DNA of 64,000 nt from DASRHT01 sp035293765 (GCA_035293765.1 DATGMF010000037.1:1-64000); one strand, 5' to 3'. Shown: positions 34,901 to 43,940, numbered from the stretch's first letter. The notes: a model not told the origin generated them from the letters alone. Numbers and translations: made by a program.

Positions 34901-36367
34901 ATGGACGCCGGTATGAAGGTAGAGAAGGTTGATTGCGCCATTATCACCATCCTTCCCGAAGAGTTTCGCGCCGTTCAGGATCGTTTCGCGTCAAAGCTGT
35001 ATAAGCATCCTACCAGCCAGCACACCTATGGCATCAGTCGCGTTCAGACGAAGGACGGCCAGACCTGCGTTGTCGCGCTCGCGCGCACCAGTGGGCAGGG
35101 GAATGATGTATCGCAGCACCTTGCCACGCGCATGATCGACGATCTGGACCCGCAGATCCTGCTGGTGGTGGGGATTGGCGGCGGCGTGCCTGATAACGAC
35201 TTCACGCTGGGCGACGTCATCGTCTCCTCGCATATCCACAATTTCGATCTCAGCGCGGTCAAGGGCGAGCAGACGACCTTCAACGTCACCGGAGGCGTGC
35301 ATCCTCATGTGAGCGAGATTACCGCCAACCTCTATTTCTACCATGAGCAAATGGCCGATTGGAACAGCGAGGCATCGATAAAAGTGGTGCGCCCGACGTT
35401 GCTGCTGGCCGAGAAGGATATAGAGCGTTTCCTCGACAAAGATGTTGATGAGGCGTGGCGCGAGAAGGTCAAGGAGGTTGTGCTCTGGCATTTTGGCGAG
35501 GAGCAGCGCGGCCAGCGTGCGCCGAAATTTCTGACCGGTCCCATTGCCTCCAGCAATAGCCTGATCCGCAGCGATGCCATTCTGGCGCACTGGTTGGGGA
35601 CCGCACGCAGCATTCGAGCGGTGGAGATGGAGGCGGCAGGGGTCCACCAGGCGGCTCAGCGCATGCGCCAGCAATATCCCGTCATGGCGATTCGCGGCAT
35701 CAGCGACATTGTGGGCTTCAAACGGCACGACGACTGGAAGCAGTACGCCTGCCACACCGCCGCCGCCTTCGCCCACGCCTTCATCGCCGCCGGCATCATC
35801 GAACCGCGCGAGCAAACGCCACCCCCGCCAATTGAACAACCTGTCCAGCCGCAACCAGTTCCACCGGAGCAGGAGAGCGAGAATATGCTATTTAAAAAGA
35901 AAAATACTGGCGCAATCAAGATTTTTATCGTTTTTGCGGAGGAAGATAGACGATACAAGGAACGCCTTGAAAAGCATCTTGCTGTACAAGTGCGGAGTGG
36001 GCTAATAGAGCTTTGGGATAAGGATCGATTTTTGGGTGGTAGAGACAGCCTCAAAGAAGTACGTAAACATATCACCTCTTCTCACATCGTTCTCTTATTA
36101 GCCAGTTCAGACTTTACTGCTTCTGAAGAATGTTACACCCAAATGGAGCTTGCGATGCAACAACGCGCAAGCGGCAAAGCTGTCGTTATCCCCATCCGTG
36201 TTAGTCCTTATAACTGGCCTGACGCCCCTTTCGAAGGGCTTCTTGCTCTTCCTCGCGATGGTAGGCCGATAACCTCCCGATCCAATCCCCAACAAGACGA
36301 AGCCTGGAATAGTGTCGCGATAGATATTCGCAAGGCGTGTGAGGCGGAGCGCAAAAAAAATGCTTAG
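34901..36367 (+). CDS. Nucleoside phosphorylase-TIR fusion protein
   Basis: A product of about 488 residues from ATG 34901 (GGAG upstream); a longer frame from 34793 has no ribosome site and a non-conserved leader. Residues ~8-280 form a PNP/MTAN-like domain (CAIITILPEEFRAV; VVGIGGGVPDND; VEMEAAGVHQAA; IRGISDIVGFKRHDDW). A Pro/Gln linker leads to a TIR domain (~330-480) with IFIVFAEEDRRYKERLEKHL, ELWDKDRFLGG, IVLLLASSDFTASEECYTQME and a VVIPIRVSPYNW strand. Family knowledge: bacterial TIR domains often cleave NAD as immune effectors; PNP domains are predicted nucleoside sensors or effectors. An abortive-infection type role is inferred. It is isolated between repeat blocks. Confidence 0.85.
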   Translation: MDAGMKVEKVDCAIITILPEEFRAVQDRFASKLYKHPTSQHTYGISRVQTKDGQTCVVALARTSGQGNDVSQHLATRMIDDLDPQILLVVGIGGGVPDNDFTLGDVIVSSHIHNFDLSAVKGEQTTFNVTGGVHPHVSEITANLYFYHEQMADWNSEASIKVVRPTLLLAEKDIERFLDKDVDEAWREKVKEVVLWHFGEEQRGQRAPKFLTGPIASSNSLIRSDAILAHWLGTARSIRAVEMEAAGVHQAAQRMRQQYPVMAIRGISDIVGFKRHDDWKQYACHTAAAFAHAFIAAGIIEPREQTPPPPIEQPVQPQPVPPEQESENMLFKKKNTGAIKIFIVFAEEDRRYKERLEKHLAVQVRSGLIELWDKDRFLGGRDSLKEVRKHITSSHIVLLLASSDFTASEECYTQMELAMQQRASGKAVVIPIRVSPYNWPDAPFEGLLALPRDGRPITSRSNPQQDEAWNSVAIDIRKACEAERKKNA

Positions 36368-36808
36368 AAATTCTGGTATTATTCTGGTATTCGAATATCG
36401 GAATAATAAAATTCAAGAAGCGAACGCGCATAGCGACCAGCATTACCCTCTATGGGGAGCGTCCTTTTCTGTCAGGGGAGAGGTAGAACCAAACGCAGCA
36501 GGGCAAGCGCAAGGCCCCCGCATCCCCTCCCTCTGCCCCTTGCCCCTACCTATGCCCTACATCGCATCTCACCCAAAACCAAACCAAACGGGATCAACCA
36601 TGTTGGACCGGAGGGGTAGGGGCAAGGGGAGGTGTGGAGAGGTGCAGGGGCCTCGCGCTTGCCCTGTTGGGGGATTCATAGCTACCAGGAACTTTTGCAG
36701 GGGCGGAAACGTCTATTTCCGATAGAGGTATTATCGGTCGTTTTTCTATGGACGAGAAATCCTTTGCAATGTTCCGCGCTAACAGGGCAGGAAGGAAGGT
36801 CTATTGCG
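36368..36808. repeat. Intergenic region with repeat fragments
   Basis: About 440 bases between the TIR gene and the lipoprotein. It holds the AT-rich hairpin, then partial family A pieces (GCAGGGCAAGCGCAAGGC near 36498, and CCTCGCGCTTGCCCTG near 36650). Frames here show repeat-derived low-complexity translations only. GGAAGGAAGG precedes the lipoprotein ATG. Confidence 0.6.
36379..36406. terminator. AT-rich hairpin after PNP-TIR gene
   Basis: Arms of 14 bases (TTATTCTGGTATTC and GAATATCGGAATAA) with two mismatches and no loop spacer lie 12 bases past the stop codon. AT-rich stem and adjacent A-rich DNA suggest a transcript end, but no proper U-tract is seen. Confidence 0.4.
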
Positions 36809-37378
36809 ATGCATAATTCTCAACGCTGGCTGGTGCCTGTGGGTATTATTCTGATGGTTTTGTTGATTGGATGCGGCCATAACGACGGCAGCGCGAGCGG
36901 TAGTGGGTCGGGGACAGGTGGGACAAATCCGACCCCTACCGGATCGGACAACGGCGTGACGCCCACCACGGGGAGCGGTCCAACCTCGCATCCCACGCAG
37001 CCGCCAGCTCAGCCGCCGACCGGCGCGGTGATCTTGCAGGTGGGGGAGGCAAGCTATCCGCCTGGCAGCGTTGTGCATGTGACCATTAAGAACCAGAGCA
37101 ATCAGACGATCAACTTTGCCGACCACCAGACGAACTGCACCGTGCTCACCGTGCAGCGACAGGTGGGCGGTTCCTGGCAGACGATGGCCCCGTGCAGGCT
37201 GGAGATCTTGACCCGCCTCCACACCTTGAATGCGGGCGCGAGCATGGATGTCAGCATCAACACCGCCGGCCCGTGGCCCGCTGGCGTCTATCGCGCGCGG
37301 CTGGACTTTCGCGCCGGTTCGGATGCCGTCCCCGGCGGCGCTGGAACCGTCTATTCGAACGAGTTCAGTCTGGCGTGA
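36809..37378 (+). CDS. Putative lipoprotein with Ig-like domain
   Basis: A 189-residue secreted lipoprotein from ATG 36809 with GGAAGGAAGG upstream. The signal peptide (VPVGIILMVLLIGC) ends in a lipobox cysteine. A Ser/Gly/Thr/Pro-rich linker of about 60 residues follows. The rest (VILQVGEASYPPGSVVHVTI, then a strand-rich part with two cysteines CTVL and APCRLE) looks like a small beta-sandwich domain of the BsuPI or Ig-like kind. It is probably tethered outside the membrane. The function is unknown and no partner gene is evident. Confidence 0.75.
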   Translation: MHNSQRWLVPVGIILMVLLIGCGHNDGSASGSGSGTGGTNPTPTGSDNGVTPTTGSGPTSHPTQPPAQPPTGAVILQVGEASYPPGSVVHVTIKNQSNQTINFADHQTNCTVLTVQRQVGGSWQTMAPCRLEILTRLHTLNAGASMDVSINTAGPWPAGVYRARLDFRAGSDAVPGGAGTVYSNEFSLA

Positions 37379-37640
37379 TGGGGGACGGGGGTAGGCGATA
37401 AATCGCGCAGGACGCGCTGAAGCGGGTCCCTACCCAGTCCCTTGCGGTTGCCCAGCCCAACGAGAGACGGATGGGTAGGGGCAATCCCTTGCGGTTGCCC
37501 TGCTGGGGACGCAAGGGCCTCGCTTGCCCTGTGACGGGATGGTACGATTGGGGGCGATAAATCGGACGCGGTAAACCGGGTCCCTACGACGGGGCTTGGT
37601 AGGGCAACCGCAAGGCATGGTTCTACCCAAATACCATTTG
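37379..37640. repeat. Hairpin repeats between lipoprotein and glgC
   Basis: The gap is made of family B fragments (GCGATAAATCGCGCAGG near 37396; GGGCGATAAATCGGACGCGG near 37550, ending GTCCCTAC) and family A (37475-37503, GTAGGGGCAATCCCTTGCGG...). It separates two convergent genes. Confidence 0.7.
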
Positions 37641-38957
37641 TTACGATTTGCCGGTTCTTCTTCGCGCCAGATCGCGTTCCCAGCCGTGCAGGAAGGTGCG
37701 GTCCTCGACGGTTTCGCCACTGGCAAGGGTGTCCGAGGGGAAATCCTCGGGGCGCAGATCGGTTCCGATTTTGCAGTTGCGACCAACCTTGAGATTGTCC
37801 GGCAGATGAGCGCGCTTGCCGATCAGCGTGATGCCGACGTTGAGCCGCGTCGGCTCCAGCCTGTTCGGCGTCATATCGTCACCGTAGCCAATCTGACACT
37901 GTTTGCCGACGATCACCTCCTTATCCGTGATGGTGTGATCAATGCTGCTGCCAGCGCCGACGACGGTGTCGAAGAGCAGGATGGAATCGCGCACGACCGC
38001 GCCCTCCTCGACGATAACGCCTGGGGAAAGCACGCTATGCTCGACGCGCCCTTTGATGATGCAGCCGTGCGAGATCAGGCTATTCATCACCTGCGCCCCT
38101 TCGCGGATATGGGCCGGCGGACGCTCCTCGCTACGCGTATGAATGACCCAGGAGGGATCGTACAGATCGAAGGGGGAGCGATCACTGAGCAGCGCCATAT
38201 GGGCCTCCCAGTACGATTGGATCGTGCCCACGTCCTGCCAGTACCCTGTAAAAGGATAGGCGTACACCGGCTTGTTTTGGGCCACCATCGTGGGGATAAT
38301 GTTGTGGCCGAAGTCATGATGGTTGGCGGACTGCGCGTTCTCGATCAGCTCGCGCACCAGGGAGTCGCGGCTGAAGACGTAAATCCCCATCGAGCCGAGC
38401 GTGCCGCGTGGCTGCTCCGGCTTCTCCTCAAACGAGACCACGCGTCCCTCTGCGTCGGTTTCCAGGATGCCGAAGCGCTTCCCCTCCTCGATAGGTATCA
38501 CCACAGCGCCCAGCGTCACATCGGCGTTGCGCTGCTGGTGAAAGGCAATCATCGGCCCATAGTCCATGCGGTAAATATGATCGCCAGCCAGGATCAGCAC
38601 CAGGTCGCAGCGACTTTCCATAATGAAGCCCAGATTTTGATACACAGCATCTGCCGTTCCCTGATACCAATCCGACTCCTGAGGGCCGATATACGGCTGT
38701 AACAGGTGAATGCCGCCCTGCTGCCGGTCCAGGTCCCAGGGCTTGCCGATGCCGATATGGTCATTGAGCGAATGGGGGCGATACTGCGTCAACACCGCGA
38801 CGTCAGTAATGCCCGAATTGACGCAATTGCTGAGCGCGAAATCGATAATGCGATACTTGCCCGCGAAGGGAACGGCAGGCTTGGCCCTTTTCTGGGAGAG
38901 CAGGCTCAACCGCTCACCCTGTCCGCCAGCCAAAATCACCGCCAATACCTTGCTCAT
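37641..38957 (-). CDS. glgC: Glucose-1-phosphate adenylyltransferase
   Basis: A 438-residue ADP-glucose pyrophosphorylase that makes ADP-glucose from glucose-1-phosphate and ATP for glycogen synthesis. The nucleotidyl transferase start is VILAGGQGERLSLLSQKR with KPAVPFAGKYRIIDFALSN, then VLILAGDHIYRMDYGPMI and FEEKPEQPRG. The C-terminal left-handed beta-helix shows hexapeptide-like repeats (VLSPGVIVEEGAVVRDSIL). It is full length. It is divergent from the glycogen synthase gene; the 440 bases between them hold hairpin repeats. Allosteric control is usual in the family but cannot be judged here. Confidence 0.92.
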   Translation of the reverse strand: MSKVLAVILAGGQGERLSLLSQKRAKPAVPFAGKYRIIDFALSNCVNSGITDVAVLTQYRPHSLNDHIGIGKPWDLDRQQGGIHLLQPYIGPQESDWYQGTADAVYQNLGFIMESRCDLVLILAGDHIYRMDYGPMIAFHQQRNADVTLGAVVIPIEEGKRFGILETDAEGRVVSFEEKPEQPRGTLGSMGIYVFSRDSLVRELIENAQSANHHDFGHNIIPTMVAQNKPVYAYPFTGYWQDVGTIQSYWEAHMALLSDRSPFDLYDPSWVIHTRSEERPPAHIREGAQVMNSLISHGCIIKGRVEHSVLSPGVIVEEGAVVRDSILLFDTVVGAGSSIDHTITDKEVIVGKQCQIGYGDDMTPNRLEPTRLNVGITLIGKRAHLPDNLKVGRNCKIGTDLRPEDFPSDTLASGETVEDRTFLHGWERDLARRRTGKS

Positions 38958-39400
38958 ACCACAACCATCCTTTCTTCAGCAGGGTGGGGGCCAGCCCACC
39001 CTACCATGTAAGACTAGGGGCAGCAGGGCGGGGGCCAGCCCCGCCCCTACTATGTATAGCTGTAGGGGCAATGCCTTGTGCTTGCCCTGCGTGGTTTATT
39101 ATATCTTATAGGCAGCAGCAGGGCAGGGGCAAGCCCAGCCCCTACGGCATTTACCGATTTGTGTTGGTAGGGCACTCCCACGATGAATCGGGGAGCTACC
39201 GGTTGTCCAGGCCAACGAAGGACGGATGGGTAGGGGCAATGCCTTGCGCTTGCCCTGCTGCGGACGCGCTCTGTTCCCCTTGCGCTTGCCCTGCTGCGGA
39301 CGCGCTCTGTTCCCCTTGCGCTTGCCCTGTAACGGATGTGAAATGTCCGCATATGCTATGATAGTGGGGGTAATAAACGAACTAGAAAGATGATGTGATT
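38958..39400. repeat. Divergent glgC-glgA intergenic region with repeats
   Basis: The gap contains family A copies at 39062-39090 and 39230-39258, related GGGGCAAGCCC-type hairpins near 39010-39150, a family C copy at 39175-39199, and a direct repeat of about 36 bases (GGACGCGCTCTGTTCCCC-containing) at 39252-39330. Promoters of both glycogen genes must lie within or beside the repeats. An AT-rich patch at 39345-39390 precedes glgA. Confidence 0.65.
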
Positions 39401-40882
39401 ATGGCCGGTGATGTGCCGCGCAAGATTTTGCTGGTTGCCACGGAAGCTGCTCCCTTTGCTAAAGAAGGGGGGGTGGGCGATGTGATAGGGAGCTTGCCCA
39501 AAGAACTGGCGGCGTTGGGCCACGATGTGCGCGTTTTCCTGCCGCGCTATGGCACGATTGAGCTCAATCGCTGGGGCATCGAGCCTGCGGGCATTGTGCT
39601 GACACTCCCTATGAACGGGGTCAATTACACGCTATCAATCTTGCAGACCAGACTGCCCGATTCGCCGGCCACGGTTTATTTGCTCGACCAGGACGAGTTC
39701 TTTGGTCGCCATCAGCGGCTCTACCTGGGCAATGAAGAGCGCGATGAGCAGCGGCGTTTTCTACTCTTCTGTCGCGGCCTGCTTGACGCCCTGCCGCACC
39801 TGGGCTTTGCGCCCGATATCATCCATCTCAACGATTGGCAGACGGCTCCATGCGCCGCTTATTTGCGTACCAGCCATCGCTTCCTTCTGCGCCGAGGGGC
39901 AACGCGCATCATCTATACCATCCATAACCTGCAATATCAAGGACGCTGGGACCCCTCCATCCTGCTGGATGCCGGTCTGGAGCCCACGCGCGTCTTCGTC
40001 CCGAACGGGCTGGAGTTCTGGGGCGACGTCAACTGGATGAAGGCGGGCATTATGTATGCCGACGCGATCACCACCGTCTCGCGGCGCTACGCTGAGGAGA
40101 TTCAAACCCTGGACTATGGCTGGGGGCTGGACGAGGCGCTCTTCCAGCGTCATCCGCGCATCAGCGGCATTCCCAACGGCCTTGATTGGGATGCCTGGAA
40201 CCCTGCCACCGATAGGGATCTGGTAGCGCCTTACACGGCGGAAGAGGCTCCCGCGGCCAAACTGCGTAATCGTGCCGCGCTGCGAGAGGAGTTCGGGCTG
40301 GTCGATGACGCAACGGTACCGGTGATAGGCATTGTGAGCCGGCTGGTCGATCAAAAGGGCTTCGACCTCATCGCCGCCATCGCCACCGAACTGCGCGCCC
40401 TGCGTCTGCAACTGGTGGTGCTCGGCAAGGGCCAGCCTCGTTACGAGCAATTATTCCGTGAGCTGGCCGCGAGCACAGACAACGTGCGCGTACGTATCGA
40501 CTTCGATCTTGCCCTTTCTCACCGCATCTACGCCGGCTCCGACTTCTTTCTCATGCCCAGCGCCTTCGAGCCAGGCGGCATCGGTCAGTTGATCGCGCTT
40601 CGTTACGGCACGTTGCCCATCGTCCACGCGACCGGCGGCCTGGCTGATACCGTGATTGACCTGAATGCCTATCCCAAAGTGGGCAATGGCATCAGCTTCA
40701 CAGCATACACCCCGACGGCCTTACTCTATGCACTCCAGCGTGCGTTACGGCTCTACAGTCGGCGCACGCGCTGGCCCGAGCTGGTCAAGCGCGCTATGGC
40801 ATACGATTCGCGCTGGTCCGCCAGCGCAATTTCCTATAGCCAATTATATGAGCGCGTCTTGCGGCTCCCACCCACTCCTTAA
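39401..40882 (+). CDS. glgA: Glycogen synthase (ADP-glucose type, GT5)
   Basis: A protein of about 493 residues of glycosyltransferase family 5. The N-terminal substrate loop is EAAPFAKEGGVGDVIGSLPKEL (the family's KxGGLxDV motif, described in pieces: AKEGGVGDV). The acceptor region HLNDWQTAPCAAYL, IYTIHNLQYQG and the C-terminal nucleotide-binding motif MPSAFEPGGIGQ with HATGGLADTV are present. It adds glucose from ADP-glucose to alpha-1,4-glucan. ATG 39401 is preferred; GTG 39395 is in frame. Together with the divergent glgC it forms a glycogen locus; branching enzyme is not in the window. Confidence 0.9.
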   Translation: MAGDVPRKILLVATEAAPFAKEGGVGDVIGSLPKELAALGHDVRVFLPRYGTIELNRWGIEPAGIVLTLPMNGVNYTLSILQTRLPDSPATVYLLDQDEFFGRHQRLYLGNEERDEQRRFLLFCRGLLDALPHLGFAPDIIHLNDWQTAPCAAYLRTSHRFLLRRGATRIIYTIHNLQYQGRWDPSILLDAGLEPTRVFVPNGLEFWGDVNWMKAGIMYADAITTVSRRYAEEIQTLDYGWGLDEALFQRHPRISGIPNGLDWDAWNPATDRDLVAPYTAEEAPAAKLRNRAALREEFGLVDDATVPVIGIVSRLVDQKGFDLIAAIATELRALRLQLVVLGKGQPRYEQLFRELAASTDNVRVRIDFDLALSHRIYAGSDFFLMPSAFEPGGIGQLIALRYGTLPIVHATGGLADTVIDLNAYPKVGNGISFTAYTPTALLYALQRALRLYSRRTRWPELVKRAMAYDSRWSASAISYSQLYERVLRLPPTP

Positions 40883-40894
40883 CCAGGGGAACCG

Positions 40895-41055
40895 GTAGCT
40901 CCCCCGATTCATCGTGGGAGTTGCCCCTACCATACCGGTCCAGCAGTCCCACGTCCCGTCCCGACGCGATTGATCGCCCTGCCGTCCCCCAACATCGTGC
41001 CAATCCTGTAGGGGGGCTCGCGATGATGGGTAGGGGCAATGCCTTGCGCTTGCCC
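40895..41055. repeat. Family C and family A hairpin repeats after glgA
   Basis: A family C unit (GTAGCTCCCCCGATTCATCG...) begins at 40895 and closes with GTTGCCCCTAC. A family A unit (GTAGGGGCAATGCCTTGCGC...) lies at 41030-41055. Between them are degenerate fragments (GACGCGATTGATCGCCC). Confidence 0.7.
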
Positions 41056-41056
41056 A

Positions 41057-41176
41057 ATGAGGGTCGAATTTGACCGCTTTTTGTGGGATATTGGCATCAG
41101 AAGATTTGACAGTGCGATAAAAGATCTGTCAAAGAGCGATCCTGACCTGGTCGCGTTACGCGATCAACCGGTTTAA
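41057..41176 (+). pseudogene. Possible 3' remnant of an unknown gene
   Basis: A 39-residue frame directly abuts the end of a family A repeat. Its translation (FDRFLWDIGIRRFDSAI, DLSKSDPDLVALRD) has the mixed-charge, helical character of a real protein C-terminus, unlike the repeat translations around it. It overlaps the end of the SET-domain gene by four bases on the opposite strand. It may be the tail of a gene whose front was replaced by repeats. No family is recognised. Confidence 0.3.
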
Positions 41177-41706
41177 TACTGTGGGCCGTCTTCTCGCAAG
41201 CGACGGATGCGCTCGTTGAGAAACGGGGAGAAGTGGTCGCGATAGCGCGCCTGGACGTCTGGGAGTTGCCAATCATTGCCTGTAATCACCTGGCGGCAAA
41301 CGGGCGTCCCGCAGCGACATGGCTGCATGCTCCATGTCGGGATTGCGGTGTACAGGGCGTAATCCTGCGTCAGCTCTTCCCCGGCGGCGATATCGCGACG
41401 AGCGACGACCGTAACCTCGTCGCTCATCCACAGATTCGCGTCGCAGCAATGATTCATCCCTCCTGGCGACGTGGGAAGATCAACGAGATGCAGCCCTTCC
41501 CCGATCTGTATCGCGTTGTAGCGAGGAACAGTCAAGATATATCTCTGGAACTCCTCCTCGGTCATAACCATGCCGCCGAGCCTGACCACAACTTCGCCTT
41601 TACGGATGGGTTGGCTGGCAAACATCCCCGTGCCCTGAGTAGCTGATGGTCGCACCTCTGCGCGGGGATCGTACCAGGTTGTCGGCAAATAATTGTTTGC
41701 AGGCAT
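41173..41706 (-). CDS. SET-domain lysine methyltransferase-like protein
   Basis: A product of about 177 residues from ATG 41706; a TTG at 41760 is the only extension. It has the SET fold order: GTGMFASQPIRKGEVV at the start, NHCCDANLWM (the NHSCxPN motif with Cys in place of Ser), AGEELTQDYALY, and a post-SET cysteine cluster CRCGTPVCR. SET proteins use SAM to methylate lysine side chains. They are common in eukaryotes and scattered in bacteria. The target is unknown. It is transcribed opposite to the MBL gene at 41943, with about 240 AT-rich bases between them. Confidence 0.82.
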   Translation of the reverse strand: MPANNYLPTTWYDPRAEVRPSATQGTGMFASQPIRKGEVVVRLGGMVMTEEEFQRYILTVPRYNAIQIGEGLHLVDLPTSPGGMNHCCDANLWMSDEVTVVARRDIAAGEELTQDYALYTAIPTWSMQPCRCGTPVCRQVITGNDWQLPDVQARYRDHFSPFLNERIRRLREDGPQY

Positions 41707-41942
41707 GTTTTCAGCAACCGTTTCCTTTCTATCCTCACAGAGGAGCGATACGTTCGGCAATAAAACGTTGTATGGTGGTGCTGGGAGAAAGCATAGCAGA
41801 GATCATCCAAAGATACAAGTTTTCCGCTCAAAAAATACAGTGTCATATTTTAACAATATTTTCCATCCTTCTCTGATTTGTGATACATATATAAAGGGTT
41901 AATGAACAGCTAGAATGTATCAAGGAGCTGAAAGGAAGATCC

Positions 41943-42788
41943 ATGCCTGAATTTACTTTACAGGAGGTCGTTCCAGGGGTGCTGGCGGCCTTCGGCGGCA
42001 TTTGCAATCGCGGCATTATTGCGAATGGGGGCAATGCTCTGGTGATTGATTCGGGGATTAGCGTCGCCGAAGCTACACCTCTGCGAGATGCTGCCCAGGA
42101 GCGGTGCCGACAGGGCGCGTTAAGCCTTTTTAATACCCATCCGCATGGCGATCATGTCTTTGGCAACCAGGTATTTGGTGATGGTTTGATTATCGCGCAC
42201 CAGGGAGTGCGTGAGAACATGTTGACAACGGGCGTGGCCTCGGTTGCTGCGTTCAAACAAAATCCGCAGATGGCCGAGCAGCTTGGTGATATCACCATCA
42301 CGCCGCCGACCGTCATCTTTCAAGATACGCTGACGGTCTTTGTGGGCGCTATTGAGGTCCAACTGATCTACTTTGGCCTTGCTCATAGCCCGAGCGACAG
42401 CTTCGCCTGGCTGCCGCAATCGCGCACCCTATTTACCGGCGACCTGCTTTTCAACGAACTGGTGCCAGCCATGCCGCCGGGCGGTAGCATAGCTAACTGG
42501 ATTGTCGCGCTGGAGCGTCTGGAGCAGTTGCAGCCTCAGCACGTCATTCCCGGGCATGGCCCTATCCTGCCACCTGATGCCCTCGGCGTCCTGCGCTCCT
42601 GGATGCTGGAATTGCGCGCTCGTGTGACTGATGCCGTAGCGCAAGGGCTGGACCAGGAAGCTTGCATCGCCAAATTAGCGCCCGAGATGCAAGCCCTGGC
42701 CCCGCGTACGCGAGAAGAGCGCATGCCTCGAGCGATCCAGGCGGCCTATGACGAAGTCAGCCGCACGTCTGCGCAAACGGTTTCCTGA
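41943..42788 (+). CDS. MBL-fold metallo-hydrolase
   Basis: A 281-residue metallo-beta-lactamase-fold hydrolase. The metal site is NTHPHGDHVFGN, with TGDLLFNELVPA and PGHGPILPP supplying further ligands. The motif order is typical of class-B-like or glyoxalase II-like general hydrolases. The substrate is unknown. GAAAGGA precedes the ATG. Only about 20 bases separate it from the TPP-enzyme pair, so the three genes probably form an operon. Confidence 0.86.
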   Translation: MPEFTLQEVVPGVLAAFGGICNRGIIANGGNALVIDSGISVAEATPLRDAAQERCRQGALSLFNTHPHGDHVFGNQVFGDGLIIAHQGVRENMLTTGVASVAAFKQNPQMAEQLGDITITPPTVIFQDTLTVFVGAIEVQLIYFGLAHSPSDSFAWLPQSRTLFTGDLLFNELVPAMPPGGSIANWIVALERLEQLQPQHVIPGHGPILPPDALGVLRSWMLELRARVTDAVAQGLDQEACIAKLAPEMQALAPRTREERMPRAIQAAYDEVSRTSAQTVS

Positions 42789-42807
42789 AGCGAAGCTCAT
42801 ATTCTGA

Positions 42808-43356
42808 ATGGTGATTATGAACGAACAGCCGAGCGTAGTCGATTGGACGGAGAGCGCGTATAGCTTATTTAAAGCTCATCGTGTGGGTATGATCGCGTTT
42901 GTGCCCGATGGCGGTCTCAAGCGTTTGATCGAATTGTGCCAGCGTGATACAGAGATGCGCGCCGTGACGTTAACGACCGAGGAAGAGGGCATCGCGTTTG
43001 CGGCTGGCGCATTTCTGGGAGGCAAACGCGCCGCGTTGCTGATGCAATCAAGCGGCGTGGGCAACTGCATCAATATGCTTTCATTACCTCGCATCTGCAA
43101 CATGCCCTTGCTGGCGCTCGTCACCATGCGCGGCGAGTGGGGCGAGTTCAATCCCTGGCAGGTGCCGATGGGGCAAAATGCCCAGCGGTTGCTGGAGGCG
43201 AGCGGCGTAATAGTGTATCGCGTCGAGGCGTTTGCCGATGCTTATCCCACCATTGAAGCCGCGATCATGCAAGCCTTTCAGAGCCGTTGCCGCGTGGCGG
43301 TGCTGATCTCGCAAAGGCTGATCGGGGCTAAGAACTTTGTGAGAGGTGACAGGTGA
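42808..43356 (+). CDS. TPP-dependent decarboxylase, N-terminal (PYR) subunit; sulfopyruvate decarboxylase alpha-like
   Basis: A 182-residue thiamin diphosphate-binding half enzyme containing only the PYR domain. TLTTEEEGIAFAAGAFLGG includes the conserved glutamate that activates TPP; LMQSSGVGNCINML follows. The length and layout match the alpha subunit of sulfopyruvate decarboxylase (ComD) and of phosphonopyruvate decarboxylase-like pairs. ATG 42808 or ATG 42817 could be the start. The stop overlaps the GTG of the next gene (43353-43356), so subunits are translationally coupled. Substrate (sulfopyruvate, phosphonopyruvate or another 2-oxo acid) is not determined. Confidence 0.8.
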   Translation: MVIMNEQPSVVDWTESAYSLFKAHRVGMIAFVPDGGLKRLIELCQRDTEMRAVTLTTEEEGIAFAAGAFLGGKRAALLMQSSGVGNCINMLSLPRICNMPLLALVTMRGEWGEFNPWQVPMGQNAQRLLEASGVIVYRVEAFADAYPTIEAAIMQAFQSRCRVAVLISQRLIGAKNFVRGDR

Positions 43357-43940
43357 GCTTGCTCAATCGGCGTGAGGCGCTGCGTGTATTGCTGCAAGAT
43401 CGCGGCGATTTGCTCGTTATTGCGGGATTGGGCGCGCCCGCTTATGATCTTGCGACGTGCGGTGATGGGCCGCTGGACTTTCCCTTGTGGGGTGCGATGG
43501 GTGGGGCTGCGATGATGGGCCTGGGGCTGGCAATGGCGCAACCGCAGCGTACGGTGCTGGTCGTGACCGGAGACGGAGAGATGCTCATGGGGCTGGGCAG
43601 CCTGGCAACCATCGCGGCCCAGCGCCCGCCCAACCTGCGCATCGTGGTGCTGGACAACGAACGCTTCGGCGAAACGGGTCAGCAGCTCACGCATACCGCA
43701 ATGGGAACTGATCTAGCTGCCGTTGCCAGGGGTTGCGGCTTTCACCATGCCCACACCATCCGTGAGGAAGGTGAACTGGTCACATTGCGCGCAGACATTC
43801 ACACATTACAGGATGTGCTATTCGCCGTCGTGAAAGTGTCGCCGGAGGACCTGCCCCGCGTGCTGCCCCCACGCGACGGCTCATACCTCGCCCATCGTAT
43901 GCGGCAAGCCTTGCTGGGCCTGGAATGTGCGGAACCGTAG
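43353..43940 (+). CDS. TPP-dependent decarboxylase, C-terminal (PP) subunit; sulfopyruvate decarboxylase beta-like
   Basis: A 195-residue partner of the preceding gene, holding the pyrophosphate/Mg-binding PP domain: VVTGDGEMLMGLG, then 20-odd residues on, IVVLDNERFGETG, which together make the GDG...N motif. The GTG start at 43353 overlaps the alpha-subunit stop. The active enzyme should be a heteromer with TPP at the interface. Just downstream the chromosome carries two 49-base direct repeats. Confidence 0.8.
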   Translation: MSLLNRREALRVLLQDRGDLLVIAGLGAPAYDLATCGDGPLDFPLWGAMGGAAMMGLGLAMAQPQRTVLVVTGDGEMLMGLGSLATIAAQRPPNLRIVVLDNERFGETGQQLTHTAMGTDLAAVARGCGFHHAHTIREEGELVTLRADIHTLQDVLFAVVKVSPEDLPRVLPPRDGSYLAHRMRQALLGLECAEP

